From: Typhlomys cinereus
Lineage: Eukaryota > Chordata > Mammalia > Rodentia > Platacanthomyidae
Assembly (NCBI GenBank): GCA_023101885.1
Contig: JALPQD010000005.1
Location: 7,060,584-7,124,583 of the forward strand
DNA length: 64,000 nt
Direction: 5' to 3'
Part shown: positions 24,269 to 34,839 of the stretch, piece by piece
Position numbering within the stretch: the stretch's first letter is position 1
Layout of the letters: every line of letters starts with the position of its first letter
Position numbers and translations under genes: made by a program
The notes under the pieces: generated by a model
What the model saw: the letters and a program-made list of their open reading frames with translations, nothing else
The model's database searches: none
What the model was told of the DNA's origin: nothing

Positions 24269-24667
24269 TGTCATAGTTAAGTACAGGTGAGGGTTTGAGC
24301 TGTGGGCACAGTTGTAGAAAGTTGATGGTTGAGTCAAGCTTAGAGCAAACCTGAAGGAGATTGTCTAGCTGATGGGGAAGACCCAGCCCATGGTGGGTGG
24401 GATTAGGCCCTGGATAAATCACAGAGAGCTGGTTGAGAGAGTTGGCATCCTTCTGTATACTTGGCCAGACATGCTGGTCTGGCAAGTAAGGATTGTCCAT
24501 CTCTCAGCCGTTATGGTGGCCAGTTCCCTTGGCCCTGGTATTGGTGTGTGCTCTCCCATCAAGCTGGACTGAGAACTGTAACTAGACTGTCATAAGAAAG
24601 TAAACTCCGTGTTCCCTTAAGCCATTTAATGGTCATTTATCAGCAACCATGCAGGCTGACTGCAACA
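24269..24667 (+). mobile_element. Solo LTR, MaLR-like family X, copy A
   Basis: Starts tgtcatag and ends tgcaaca. Shared text with copy B at 44485 includes gaagacccagcccatggtgg, ggattaggccctggataaat and cttggccagacatgctggtc. Near the 3' end it carries agtaaactccgtgttcccttaag and cagcaaccatgcaggc. TG...CA termini and ~400-bp length fit an LTR. No target duplication is visible for this copy. Confidence 0.75.
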
Positions 24668-25031
24668 CATGTGAAACTCTGTTTCTACGTGACCCCGTGT
24701 ATTATTTGCCTGATAGTTTCTGGAGCCTCCTGAACCTGCTTCTCTCCTTCAGATTGCGAGTGGCATGGCAACAGGGGAGGTGTTGGTTGTTTGCTTTATT
24801 CCATCTCTGTCTTTGCTGTCCAGCAAAGACATCTGATGTCTGATGACCTAGGAGACATCTGACAACATCTGTATTTTGCAAGGTACACTGGATGAAGCCC
24901 CTTAATTTCCTCAAGTTACTTAGCACTGAAATGAGAGTGACAATAACAGAAGGGCATGGCAAAGGCCATCTCTCCACGCTCACCCAATTCAGAGCTTTTT
25001 GCCAAACTCACAGCAGTAGGTCTGGGCAGAC

Positions 25032-25054
25032 AAAAAAAAAAAAAAAAAAAAAAA
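25032..25054 (+). repeat. Poly(A) run of 23
   Basis: Uninterrupted A homopolymer in unique sequence; the 5' flank is not recognisable as a SINE or processed gene. Confidence 0.9.
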
Positions 25055-26385
25055 CTCAAGAAACTTAGGCATTGATTTTGTTAGCTTCAGAGTGTCTGTG
25101 CTGGATGTGAAGTCAGCTAAGATTTCATTTTCAAGGGTTACAGAAGGACAGCTTGTAAGAAACCCAACTAGATTTCCCTGGAGAATTGTAAAAACATTGT
25201 GGAGTCGTCCTTAAGGGATCAAGTTCAAGATTTCTAAGCAAAATAAATGAAACTGTGGTTGTCCGAATCTCTGTGCGACAAGAAACATGAAGTCACTTGT
25301 TCTTGTCCGGCCCTATGGACAGGAGAGACATAGAAGTTCTGTCTTCACACTAGATCATGGTTCATTCTATGGTTTGTGATTTTGTTGACAGAAAGGAGGG
25401 CATAAGGAATTAATTATCCTTACCCATAATTTTAAGGTAAGGATATAATGAAACTTTAAAGGAAAAGACAAAGATCTGGAAATCTCTTAATCACTGATAC
25501 TTCCTTCGGAAAATTTTCACATAATTATATCACAACATTGTGCAAATTTCAATATGTAATTATTTGTAGTACATGAATATACAACATTCCAAACAAAAGA
25601 ATACATTTATAATGAAAGGATAGAACTTATTCATAAGTGGAAAGTTTCACCCTTCAAGGAACTATAGAAATAACTGAACAGGGAGGGAGTCAGAGGGCAA
25701 AGACTGCTAACTTAAAGGGGAAAAGTTATCCATGATGAATTCATTAGTCACACATGCACTGCTGACTACAGAAAGTGGTAGACTGACCTGAAAAAAGGTC
25801 ATGAATACAGCAATCCGTAGAGATAACATGCAATAGTTCTTATTTACTTTTATTATCCAGATTTGAGGTATTTCATTTTCTTCTTCTATGGTGTTACCAA
25901 ATCCCTTCATATTTTCCCAGATCATGTAGGTTACAATGAAGTCTCCAAGCATAGCACGGGATGGCAGACCTCTGGTCCTTCACTGAACACCTACTACATA
26001 CAAATAGGTCTAGCTCGACATGAACGGTATTTAAGTTACTAGATGTGATGCTGGTATATTTACTTGCTCATAGTCAGTGACTTTCTAACCATCAGTGAAG
26101 AGAAATGTCATAGGAGCTAAAAATATGATTAGCACAGCAGCATTCCAAACAAAGGTTGGTATGTGAAATGAATAAAGGAAGGAAGGAATAAACAGGAACT
26201 TTCTATAGCTGATTCTGCCAAGTAATAGACCCATAATGAAGGAGCATTCAAATGGGAATCTAGCAGATGAGTTGAGATTTCTTAGCTGAAGAAGAGCTGA
26301 GTTCAAGAAGAATGGGTAAATCCATATCTCACAGCTCAGAGGCAGTGGCAACCAGGTATAATGACTAGTGACATCTAGTTACTGA
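25055..26385. other. Unique intron
   Basis: No exon or mobile element recognised. Contains a 10-bp perfect inverted repeat at 25415-25445 described separately. Confidence 0.45.
25415..25445. repeat. Inverted repeat, 10-bp arms, 11-base loop
   Basis: tatccttacc at 25415-25424 and its exact reverse complement ggtaaggata at 25436-25445 are separated by cataattttaa. It could fold as a short hairpin in RNA. Confidence 0.85.
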
Positions 26386-26390
26386 GCATG

Positions 26391-26757
26391 TGTGATGGTC
26401 AAATCGAGTGTCAATCTGAAAGGATCAAGACTCCCCTAGGACACAGGTCTCTGTATAATCTGTAAGGGATTATCCAGATTAAACAGATCCAGACTGAGGT
26501 GGAAAGACCCTATCCCCCTTGAATGGGGGCATCACCTTTCCATGGCCTGGGGTCCCAGACTGCAGAAAAAGAAGAAAGCAAGCCCAGCAAAAGCCTTCAT
26601 TTCTCTTTGCTTCCTTATTTCAGACTCTGAATGACTGACGATGACAGCCCCGCCATGATGGACCCTACTGTTGAACTGGGAGCCGAAATCAACCCTTGCT
26701 TCCTTGCATTTCTCCTTCTCAGGTATTTTGTCAGGTCAATGAGACAAGTAACTAAAA
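26391..26757 (+). mobile_element. MaLR-like solo LTR with 5-bp target duplication
   Basis: Starts tgtgatggtcaaatcgagtgtcaatctg, contains ctgaggtggaaagacc, ccatggcctggggtcccagactg and ccgccatgatggaccctac...gagccgaaatcaacccttgcttcctt. It ends aagtaactaaaa. The direct repeat gcatg flanks it at 26386-26390 and 26758-26762, as expected for a 5-bp ERVL/MaLR duplication. Confidence 0.85.
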
Positions 26758-26762
26758 GCATG

Positions 26763-28327
26763 GAATGGAGTAAAGGACTGTCAAAGAAATAGACAGCAAT
26801 CATTTTAAAATGCCGATCCTGGTAAGAGAAGCCATATAGTGATGGTTTCAATAGGTCTCCTGTCCTGCTTTTGTGCCCACTGACTTCAACTTGAAGACAG
26901 TTGAACAGTAGTGAATTCTGTTTTCGTGTAGGGAGTAACCACACACATTCTCAGCTCATTTTCTGTCAGGTTCACAGTCCGGCCAAGTGGGAGGAGGGGT
27001 GTGATTATGGCAGTGTGGAGTGGGTAGGAGGAAAGCAGCAACTTCTTTTGTTCGGTCCCTTTCAGACCGGATATTATCCTAAAGAAGAGAGCACAAAATG
27101 GCAATGTGTCCCTCCTGCTGGGGAGAGCCCAGAATCGGTCAGGGGCAATTGTGAGCCCTGAGCGGACACAGTACCCGGTGCCCGGAATGAGTTAACGCAT
27201 TGTCCAGGTACTCTCATTTACAACTGGGAAGAATTTGGGCATTGAGAGGCGGATTGAATAGGTGCATTTCTGCCCATTGTTGTTTCAATGACAGGTCCAG
27301 TTTGCTCTGGTCTAAACCGACTCACCAAATCATGAGCTCAGACAATTGAATCACCAACCCTTTGACACACTGCAAAAGCTCAGCGAGGCGACAGCACTGT
27401 CACATTGGTCCACAGCTCACACTGTCCTTCCTGTCTCCTCATGCTCCTTTCCGATGCTGTGCACTAAAATGCTACTTTGACAGTGATTTTAAATATGAGA
27501 TTAATATTATCATTTCTGATTCTATTAGCTGCAGGTAGAATCTTGCTGCTAGACCCACAATAAAAACCTTCTATGTGACTAGCTATACAAATAGTTCTAC
27601 GGATTCCAAGATTTTCCCTTCTTTTGGTCCTGTCACAGCTGTTTTTCATTTGGACTCGGGGGTCCAAGGATAATATTTATTTTTATGTACACATGATAAG
27701 AGAACATTTCAAAAACATCCAAAGGTAAAAGTATATTTTTGAATCTCCAAAGTTAGCTGTGAAATTCTTAAAACAATACTTCTTAAGTCCTCAGATCGAA
27801 GCTTGCATGGCAGAGTAGACATAGGGCAATGGGAGTCAGAGTAGTTCCTTAGTGGACCTACAAAGCCTAAAGCTTCTGCTGCAGTTGATGTGTGGGAGCC
27901 GTGATATTCCTGAGGGTGTCCTCTTTCACCCCCTGGGGGGAAAATAATAAAGAGCACAGTAAATACTATTATTACTGCAAATGGAATAGAAATGCTCTTC
28001 AGGTAAGAAGGAAAAAATGCAGACATAAGAATGTAAAAAAGCATCCTTTGCCTTGTAGGTTAAATTTTGTGAGGATTAATCTAGCAAGGAGAACATGGAA
28101 ACTGATAGAAAACCTTTATGCTCTTATTAGTCACCATGCTAATCTTGCAACTGAAATTCTCCACAATATCACTGCAAGGTTTCATATCGGTGGTTCTTAC
28201 AGGATACACTGGTCTTCCACAGGATCAAAGTTAAAGCAGACACTTCTCCAGACACTAGCATCATCATCAGAAATGCTAGGTACTCTTGTGTATTATATTT
28301 TGGATTTTATGTCCATGGTAAGCAGAA
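26763..28327. other. Unique intron
   Basis: No exon or repeat recognised. The long plus-strand open frame starting at 27892 continues into the CT tract and is rejected as a gene. Confidence 0.5.
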
Positions 28328-28645
28328 TTCCTTCCTTCCCTCCTTCCCTTCCTCCCTTCCTTCCTTCTCTCCTTTCCTCCCTTTCTCCTTCCCTTCTTTC
28401 TCTCCCTTCCTCCCTCCCTTCTTCCCTCCCTTCCTTCTCTCCCTCCTTTCCTTCCTTCCCTCCCTCCCTTCCTCCATCTCTCCCTAGTCTCTCTCTCCCT
28501 CCCTCCCTCCCTGCTTCCCTTCCTTCCTCCTTCCTCCTCCCCCTCCCTCCCTCCCTCCCTTCCTCCTTCTCCTCCCTCCCTCTCTCCTTCTCCTCCCTCC
28601 CTCCCTCCTTCTTTCCCTTCCTTCCTTCTTCCCTTCCTTCTTTCT
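28328..28645 (+). repeat. CT-rich (CCTT/CCCT)n tract, about 318 bp
   Basis: Pure pyrimidine on the plus strand apart from a handful of A/G bases. Units are cttcc, ccctc and tctcc. All open frames across it (Pro/Ser/Leu-rich plus, Arg/Glu/Gly-rich minus) are composition artefacts. A mirror-like homopurine-homopyrimidine tract of this length can adopt triplex (H-DNA) structure. Confidence 0.95.
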
Positions 28646-30284
28646 GGTATTTTGAAACAAGATATTGATGACAATTTGGTATGTATTTATGTGTTCAAAA
28701 GTCCTTAATGACATGTCTGTATACCTGGCAAAGAAAAATTAACTTTTAAATACAGATGAAAATCAGTAGAATAAGCAGTTTAACTTTAGCAAAACAAATG
28801 TAAAATATCTGCTTTAGGTTTCCCCTTTACAAATATATATCACCAAGAATTATTGAATAAATGAAAAAGTCATTAATAATCTGATGTTATATCTTGTTTA
28901 GAACCTTTTTGCAGAATACCATCAGGTAAATGACAACCATACGAAGGTAATTATCAAAGAAGAGGATAGAATTACAATACTGTTCTTAGTAATTTTCTGT
29001 TTGTTTTTTTTTCTATGAACTGTATACGTGGGATAAAACGGAAATCTGGCAACTTCTGCCCTTCTTTCATGATCGCAACCTTTGGAACACTCCAGTCCTT
29101 TAGTGTTCCATCCGTTGCTATCCCAGAAGAAATCTCAGGTGTGGATAAGCAGATGCCTATGGTTAATATGGATTCCAATGCAATCAGGATCCTATACTAT
29201 ACTTAGTTAAATTTCATTGTAGAGAAAGGTGTATTAGATGGTTTTCAGAACAGATCCCTTAGCTGCAGTTACTCTCTCTGACTTGGGCTACACGACAGTT
29301 CTGCTTGACTTTTGCAAGCATTCAGGCAATCATAACCTCTTCCCACAATTTTTACTTCTAGTCTACATTTCATCGCCACAGATGTGTGCATATTCTCCAT
29401 ATCGACTTTGGTTTACCAAAAGGTCTACATTTTCTCAGTCCTTTACAACTACCAACTATGAGCCTTGCAAAATAATTTTTAAATAATCTTACTTGTTAGT
29501 TCTTGGTAATCCATCGAGAAATTTCATTAATACTGGTTTTTGGAAGGTTATTTATTTTGCACTATAAAAGCAACGACTGAAGCTAAAGTCTGTTGACCAT
29601 AGGCTGGGAAAGGAGGGATCTCAGATCAGGATAAGCTCCGAGCTGGGAAGAACAGGAAGGAGGCAGTTGGCCAAGAAGCTCTGGTTCAGACAGAAGATGC
29701 AGAGTAATACACCACAGCTTCCGGGATGTCGGAGCTGAGGGGGAAGAAAAGGAAGAGAACATGCCATGTGAGGCCACTGAGAAGGAAGTGTGGTTGACTC
29801 TCAAGGAACTGGACGTGTGGCCACACCCATAAGTAGCAGCAGGAAGCAAGAAGAGGCCTAGCTGAGGCTTCTGGTTTGCAAATGGAGGCTCTGTGGAGGG
29901 ACTGCAGGGGAGATGGTGTGGAGAGGGCGAAACAGTGACCTTTACTAGAGAGTTCTAGAGAATGCTGTCCCAGTTCAGAGGCAAAAAATATTTTCCTGAA
30001 AACAGAGACAGATGGAAGGATCTAAGAAAACAGGATTGTCAGGCAAACACAGCAGATAAGTGTCAGAGGGTAGGGACACAGAAGATATCTTAGGTAAGAG
30101 CACAGTCAAACTCTTCTTATTCCTCATGATGTTTATGCAAATTCCCACGACATCAGAAATTCAAGATGTGCGTTTAGTCGAAGAAGGATTTCATCTTTTC
30201 TGCAGCATGTGATCTAGAAATTCATTTTCTTGGAACCTACGTGGTTTCTCAACTAATCCTCAACAACATCCTTTGAGAAAATTC
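28646..30284. other. Unique intron
   Basis: Nothing recognised. 29582-29940 is purine-rich and GC-higher than its surroundings, and may be an old LTR-like element that I cannot name. Confidence 0.4.
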
Positions 30285-31262
30285 ATTTTGCCAAGTATCA
30301 CTGTTGTGCACTGTTTTGGGTTTTGTAAAAATAGTTTCTCTTATTTCATGTATTAGGATCAAAATCCACCCATATATTCTACCCTTCCCTTCCCTTTCCC
30401 TTTTTTCCTTCTCTGCTAGTCTTTTTCTTTCCTCTAGTCTGCTTTCTATTTTCATGTCATATATATACATACATATATATATAGCTATGATTTTATTTAT
30501 CTGTATAAAAAAATAGAAAGACAGTTTTGCTTATCTATATAAAATGCAAGATGCATGAATGACAGAAAACATGTTGTATTTTTGCATTGCTGAGTTGGGC
30601 TTATTTTGCTAATCTTCAGGTGCATTCATGTTCCAGAAATTTACATAATTTCATCCTTCCTTATAGCTGAATAAAGCTTTACTGTGATTTGGTAACTTGG
30701 CTATTGTGAATACAGCAGCAATAAATGTGGTTACAGAGATACCTCTGTGGTAGGCTGACTCAGAGTTCTCTTGGCATAGAACAGAAGCTGGGCGATATAA
30801 TTCTACTTTTAGTGTTTTAAGGACCCTCCACACTAACTTCCATTCACCAGCAGTGTGTAAGGCATCTTTCCTTCCATTCTCACCAGCATTTGTTGCTATT
30901 TGCTCTCTATATGACAGTCATTCTGATGGAGGGAGGCAGATAAAATCTCAATGTAGTCTTAATTTTCATTTCTTTGATTGCTATATACTTATACTTATAT
31001 GTGCATTGGCCATTTTGTACCATCTTTGAAAACTAACTGTTTTTACATTAACTCATTTATGGGTTGGGTTACTTGGCTTTGGGGAATTTACTTTCTGACT
31101 TCTTTATATATTCTAGCTCACAGTATTCTATCAGATATATACCAGCAAGAATTTTCTTCCAGTCTCTAGGTCATCTCTTCACAAGGATAATTGTTTATTT
31201 GTTGTGCAGAAGCTTTTTGATTTTGTGCAATAAGAGAATTTGTATTAACAACTGTGTACTTA
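30285..31262 (-). mobile_element. L1 3' UTR and end of ORF2, antisense
   Basis: Landmarks appear in order. At 30651 catccttccttatagctgaataaagcttt..., then cttggctattgtgaatacagcagcaataaatgtgg. At 30838 ttccattcaccagcagtgtg and tctcaccagcatttgttgctatttgc. At 30940 aaatctcaatgtagtcttaattttcatttctttgattgc. At 31090 ctgacttctttatatattctag and tatcagatatataccagc, then gttgtgcagaagctttttga. This is the standard antisense L1 3' sequence; the ORF2 C-terminal frame is broken. Confidence 0.88.
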
Positions 31263-32675
31263 GCACAGCATAATCCAAAAAAATAAAAATAAAAAAGAGA
31301 TATATAGCTTTTCCCTTTGTCTTGGAAGTCTATGATATATGCACTGATATGTGTATGAAAGTTGAGTTCAGGCAAAAATGGCCTTCTTGATTCTTTTCCT
31401 CTTGCTTATTACCTCAAGGAGCACAAATGTACTCCTATTTCTCCTTGTCCAAATGACTGACATCTTTGCGTATCTGAAGATCTATACCGTCATCACATGC
31501 AATCAATAATACGAACCTTCTGTTTGTCTATTCTAGGAAGTGACTAAGAAAACATAACCCCAATCCTCCACTGTACACTAGGTTCCAAATAATTTCACAG
31601 CTGATTTACAACTCTTACCCTCATCTTCATGCCCCAAGTGCAGTGTGACCTGTCGAGGCAGCAAGCTAACAGACCGTTCTCTCCTCCCTCTCTGCTTGTG
31701 TTCTCCCTCTCCCAGAGGTGGTCTGTGCTCACAGTTAACCCCACAGAACAAGATAACGCTTTCTTGTCCAATGAAGCAAGCAGGAAAAACGTCTCTCCCT
31801 GAAAATGTACCTCTGTCTCGAGTTTGTTTTACCCCCTTTAGAAATAGATATTAATCCTGCCCCCTTTGCCAACTCCGTCAATCATCCAAGAACTTGAGAA
31901 TATAAAAATTCTCTGTAATTTTCTTGTGTTGTTCCCATCAGACTGTTTCATTACATCTGACTAAAATGAAGTGGGGAATGAAAGACAGTAGCACTCAGCT
32001 CTGGAATGAGCTCATATGTTTTCTGAGCATGAGATCCCCCTGGTTGCCTCATGTGCAATTCAAAGACGCCTGAAAACTGGTCACGTGAGCATCCAATGTA
32101 AAATCATTTTCTTCTCCTACCCCCTGTGTGCACTAAGAACTCTGTGGATGCTTCACATTATGAAAGTGGTGGCTGAACGTCAATGACACAGTTGCTAGAT
32201 CAAACCATTGCCTGAGAATAGAAAAGCTCCTCAGGCATGATGACCTCGCCCAAATTCTGCTTCCTGCAGAAATAACCAATTTAACTGTTTCTCTCCTTGT
32301 ATGCTGTGAGCCCCCCTGAAATTCTCTGCTAAGAAACGAGTCACAGCCCCACAAACCTCTGTTATTTTGCTTAGCATTTTGGAAAGAAGAATAGTTGAAT
32401 CTCGACATTCAGAAAAAAAAATAGATGAAGAAAACAGATAAACTTAATAGTCCGCAAACCCTTGTTTTGAGTGATGAGAATTGACCAGGTGCTGCAAAAG
32501 AAAATGAATGGTAAGGGGTGAGATTGGAACTGTACTGGTGAGAAGCAGAAAGCTTTGTGCGGAAGAGAAGAATCAGTGTGAGCTGGTGACTGAGAAATAA
32601 CAAGAAAAGCACATGCCACAGAGGTACTACTAAGAAATCAATTTGGTCAGCCAAGAATCAGTGAACTATATCTGT

Positions 32676-32678
<3 letters not shown>
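31263..32678. other. Unique intron
   Basis: No exon or element recognised over 1.4 kb. Confidence 0.45.

Positions 32679-32723
<45 letters not shown>
32679..32723 (+). repeat. (TG)n microsatellite
   Basis: About 22 TG units; probably the tail of the antisense SINE to its right. Confidence 0.93.
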
Positions 32724-32725
<2 letters not shown>

Positions 32726-32990
32726 CTGACTCTATTTCTACGTATATGGATATGTGTGAAGGTCAGATGACCTCAGCTGTCTGTCATCTCCTGTCATCAT
32801 CTTGTTAGAGACAGGGTTTTTTAATTTCCCGTCACTGATTTAGCAAATTCTTTCTGTGTCCCAATCAGTTTTAGAAGCACTAGAATTATAGGCAAGTCTG
32901 ACTGTACATGGGGAGTTGACTTCAAGCCTTGACTCGACTCCTGTGCAAAGTGATTTAGTCAGTAACCCACATCCACAGTCCTATCTAGAG
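32724..32990 (-). repeat. B3/B4-type SINE, antisense, diverged
   Basis: tatgtgtgaaggtcagatgacctcagctg, then gttagagacagggttttttaatttccc and gcactagaattataggcaagtctgact. It ends catggggagttgacttcaagcc near the inverted tRNA head. Confidence 0.55.
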
Positions 32991-33104
32991 CTTGTCAAAG
33001 GTGACTCAACTTGATAATTTACTTGCAAAACAATTACAGAGTTTTGATAATGAAAGATAACTAAAATACAATGACTCTTCAACTTCTCTTTATGTCTGGC
33101 TTTC

Positions 33105-33165
33105 ACACATGCACAAATACACACACATATACCACACATACACGCACACATGCACACACACAAAA
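33105..33165 (+). repeat. CA-rich imperfect repeat
   Basis: acacatgcacaaatacacacacatataccacacatacacgcac; imperfect CA array in unique flank. Confidence 0.75.
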
Positions 33166-33351
33166 AAGGTACACAAATACAAACAGAAGTATCAAATATG
33201 TAGAAAACTTTAAATTATTCAAATGAAATTAAATTTCTTCTGAAAGTATGAATGGTTATGGTTAGAATTTCATATTAATTTAGATAGGGAAAATTTATTT
33301 TAAGGGGTCGTTCTAATAGAGCAACTAATGCATAAAAAATGTCAAATCAGG

Positions 33352-33816
33352 GGCCTGGAGAGGTGGCTCAGGGGTTAAGCCTCTGCCTTGCAGGCGAAAG
33401 GTCCTGAGTTCAGATCCTAGACTCCACATATAGATGCCAGGTGGAAGCGGGGGCGGCCTGCGTTTCTGGTCCTGGTAGGGCGGAGCCTGTGAATCCCAGG
33501 GCAGAGTAAACAAGGAGGAGGTAGAGGCGGTCCATGGTGGTTCCTGAATTCGCCCGTGGTTCTACACACACACAGACACACACACACACACACACACACA
33601 TACATACATATACACACGCATACATACACATACATACATACACACACGCACACAAACACACATACATACATACACACACACGCATACACACACATACATA
33701 TATACACGCACACACACGCACATACATACACACACGCACACACACACACATACATACACACACATACACACACATGCGCACACACACACACACTCACATG
33801 CACAATTGAATAAATA
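33352..33816 (+). mobile_element. Young B2-like SINE, copy 2, with expanded CA/CATA tail
   Basis: Same head and CpG-rich body as copy 1 (gcgggggcggcctgcg; B box gagttcagatcc). It keeps the agtaaacaaggagg segment. The tail has expanded to about 240 bases of (CA)n/(CATA)n at 33566-33806. Perfect 18-bp target duplications (aaaaaatgtcaaatcagg) lie at 33334-33351 and 33817-33834. The 3' duplication directly abuts a B3 SINE. Confidence 0.93.
33566..33806 (+). repeat. Compound (CA)n(CATA)n(CACG)n microsatellite
   Basis: About 240 bases of CA with CATA and CACGCA interruptions. It generates spurious His/Thr-rich (plus) and Cys/Val-rich (minus) frames in several phases. Confidence 0.95.
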
Positions 33817-33834
33817 AAAAAATGTCAAATCAGG

Positions 33835-34090
33835 AATTACAGAGATGACTCTGCTTCTTAAGTGCTTGCTGCACAAGCATCAATCCTAGCATGCACAGAA
33901 TGACAGAATAACTCCATGCAGTGACACATGCCTGCAGTGCAAACTCTACGGACAGGAGAAAGCCGCATCTAGTGGTGAGGGGGGTCAATCATCCAGCCTG
34001 GCCAGACTCAGGGTTCAGTGGAAAACCTGACACAAAAAATAAGGTGAAGAATGATGAAGAACACACCCAAAATTGACATCTGGCTTCCAC

Positions 34091-34138
<48 letters not shown>

Positions 34139-34140
34139 AT
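33835..34140 (+). repeat. B3-type SINE
   Basis: attacagagatgactctgcttcttaagtgcttgctgcacaagc (tRNA head) then cccatgcagtgacacatgcctgc. Then come cagcctggccagactcag, gacacaaaaaataaggtgaagaatgatg and ttgacatctggcttccaca. The (CA)n tail is at 34096-34136. This is the complete B3 order. Confidence 0.85.
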
Positions 34141-34537
34141 GTATACAAATACACACAAAATATCAAATATTTAGAAAATGTAAGTGATTCAAATGAAATT
34201 AAAATATCAGATGTGGTAAAATTAAGAAATGAATTAGTGGAAATGGTAAGGAGTTTCAGAAGACAGCACTGCATGAATTCAGGTTTGAATTACAAACTGC
34301 AAAACAAACTATATTATCTAGTGCTGGTAACTATACAGATAACATCTTAGACATTTATCACAAAGTATTAATCAATATAACTTGATATATACCTGTAATT
34401 TGAGTCAATAAAAGCCATTATCTTTTTCTTGCTGAATAAGTAAAATCCTGCAACACTAAGTGGCAGAAAGACATCACTTGCTTGATCTTATATTCCCAGT
34501 TACTTGCTTGTACCTTTCTTAAACCAACAATGTTTTT

Positions 34538-34821
34538 TTTTAATTTTTTTAAAATTTTTTTTTATTCAATTGTACGTGTGTGCATATGTATGAGTACGCG
34601 CGTGTGTGTCTGTGTGTGTGTAGAACCACGGACGAATTCGGGAACCACCATGGACGCCTCCACTTCCTCCACCCTGGGATTCACAGGCTCCGCCCTACCA
34701 GGACCAGAAACGGAGGCCGCCCCCGCTTCCGCCTGGCGTCTATACGTGGGATCTGGGATCCGAACTCAGGACCTTCTGCCTGCAAGGCAGAGGCTTAACC
34801 CCTGAGCCACCTCTCCAGCCC
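34538..34821 (-). mobile_element. Young B2-like SINE, copy 3, antisense, short subtype
   Basis: Reverse complement of the family: A/T tail (34538-34570), a short CA/GT region, then gaccacg-type ccacggacgaattcgggaaccacc, body ggccgcccccgcttccgcc and inverted B/A boxes ending ctctccagccc. Target duplications ccaacaatgttttt lie at 34524-34537 and 34822-34835. It lacks the agtaaacaa segment that is present in copies 1 and 2. Confidence 0.93.
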
Positions 34822-34839
34822 CCAACAATGTTTTTGTAA

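Noticed and set aside
27892..28668. 258-codon plus-strand open frame, the longest in the window
   Set aside because: Its second half is the Pro/Ser/Leu-rich reading of the CT tract at 28328-28645. The first half has no recognised domain. The strand is opposite to DPYD and there is no promoter or splice support.
30285..31262. Functional L1 ORF2
   Set aside because: Only the C-terminal part and 3' UTR are present in antisense, with frames broken.
33566..33806. CRISPR-like repeat array
   Set aside because: The periodicity is dinucleotide/tetranucleotide microsatellite with no spacers, in a mammalian intron.
33410..33876. Several overlapping Cys/Val-rich and His/Thr-rich frames over 80 codons
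   Set aside because: They are translations of the CA/CATA microsatellite and SINE in multiple frames; the simultaneous openness of several frames is typical of a repeat.
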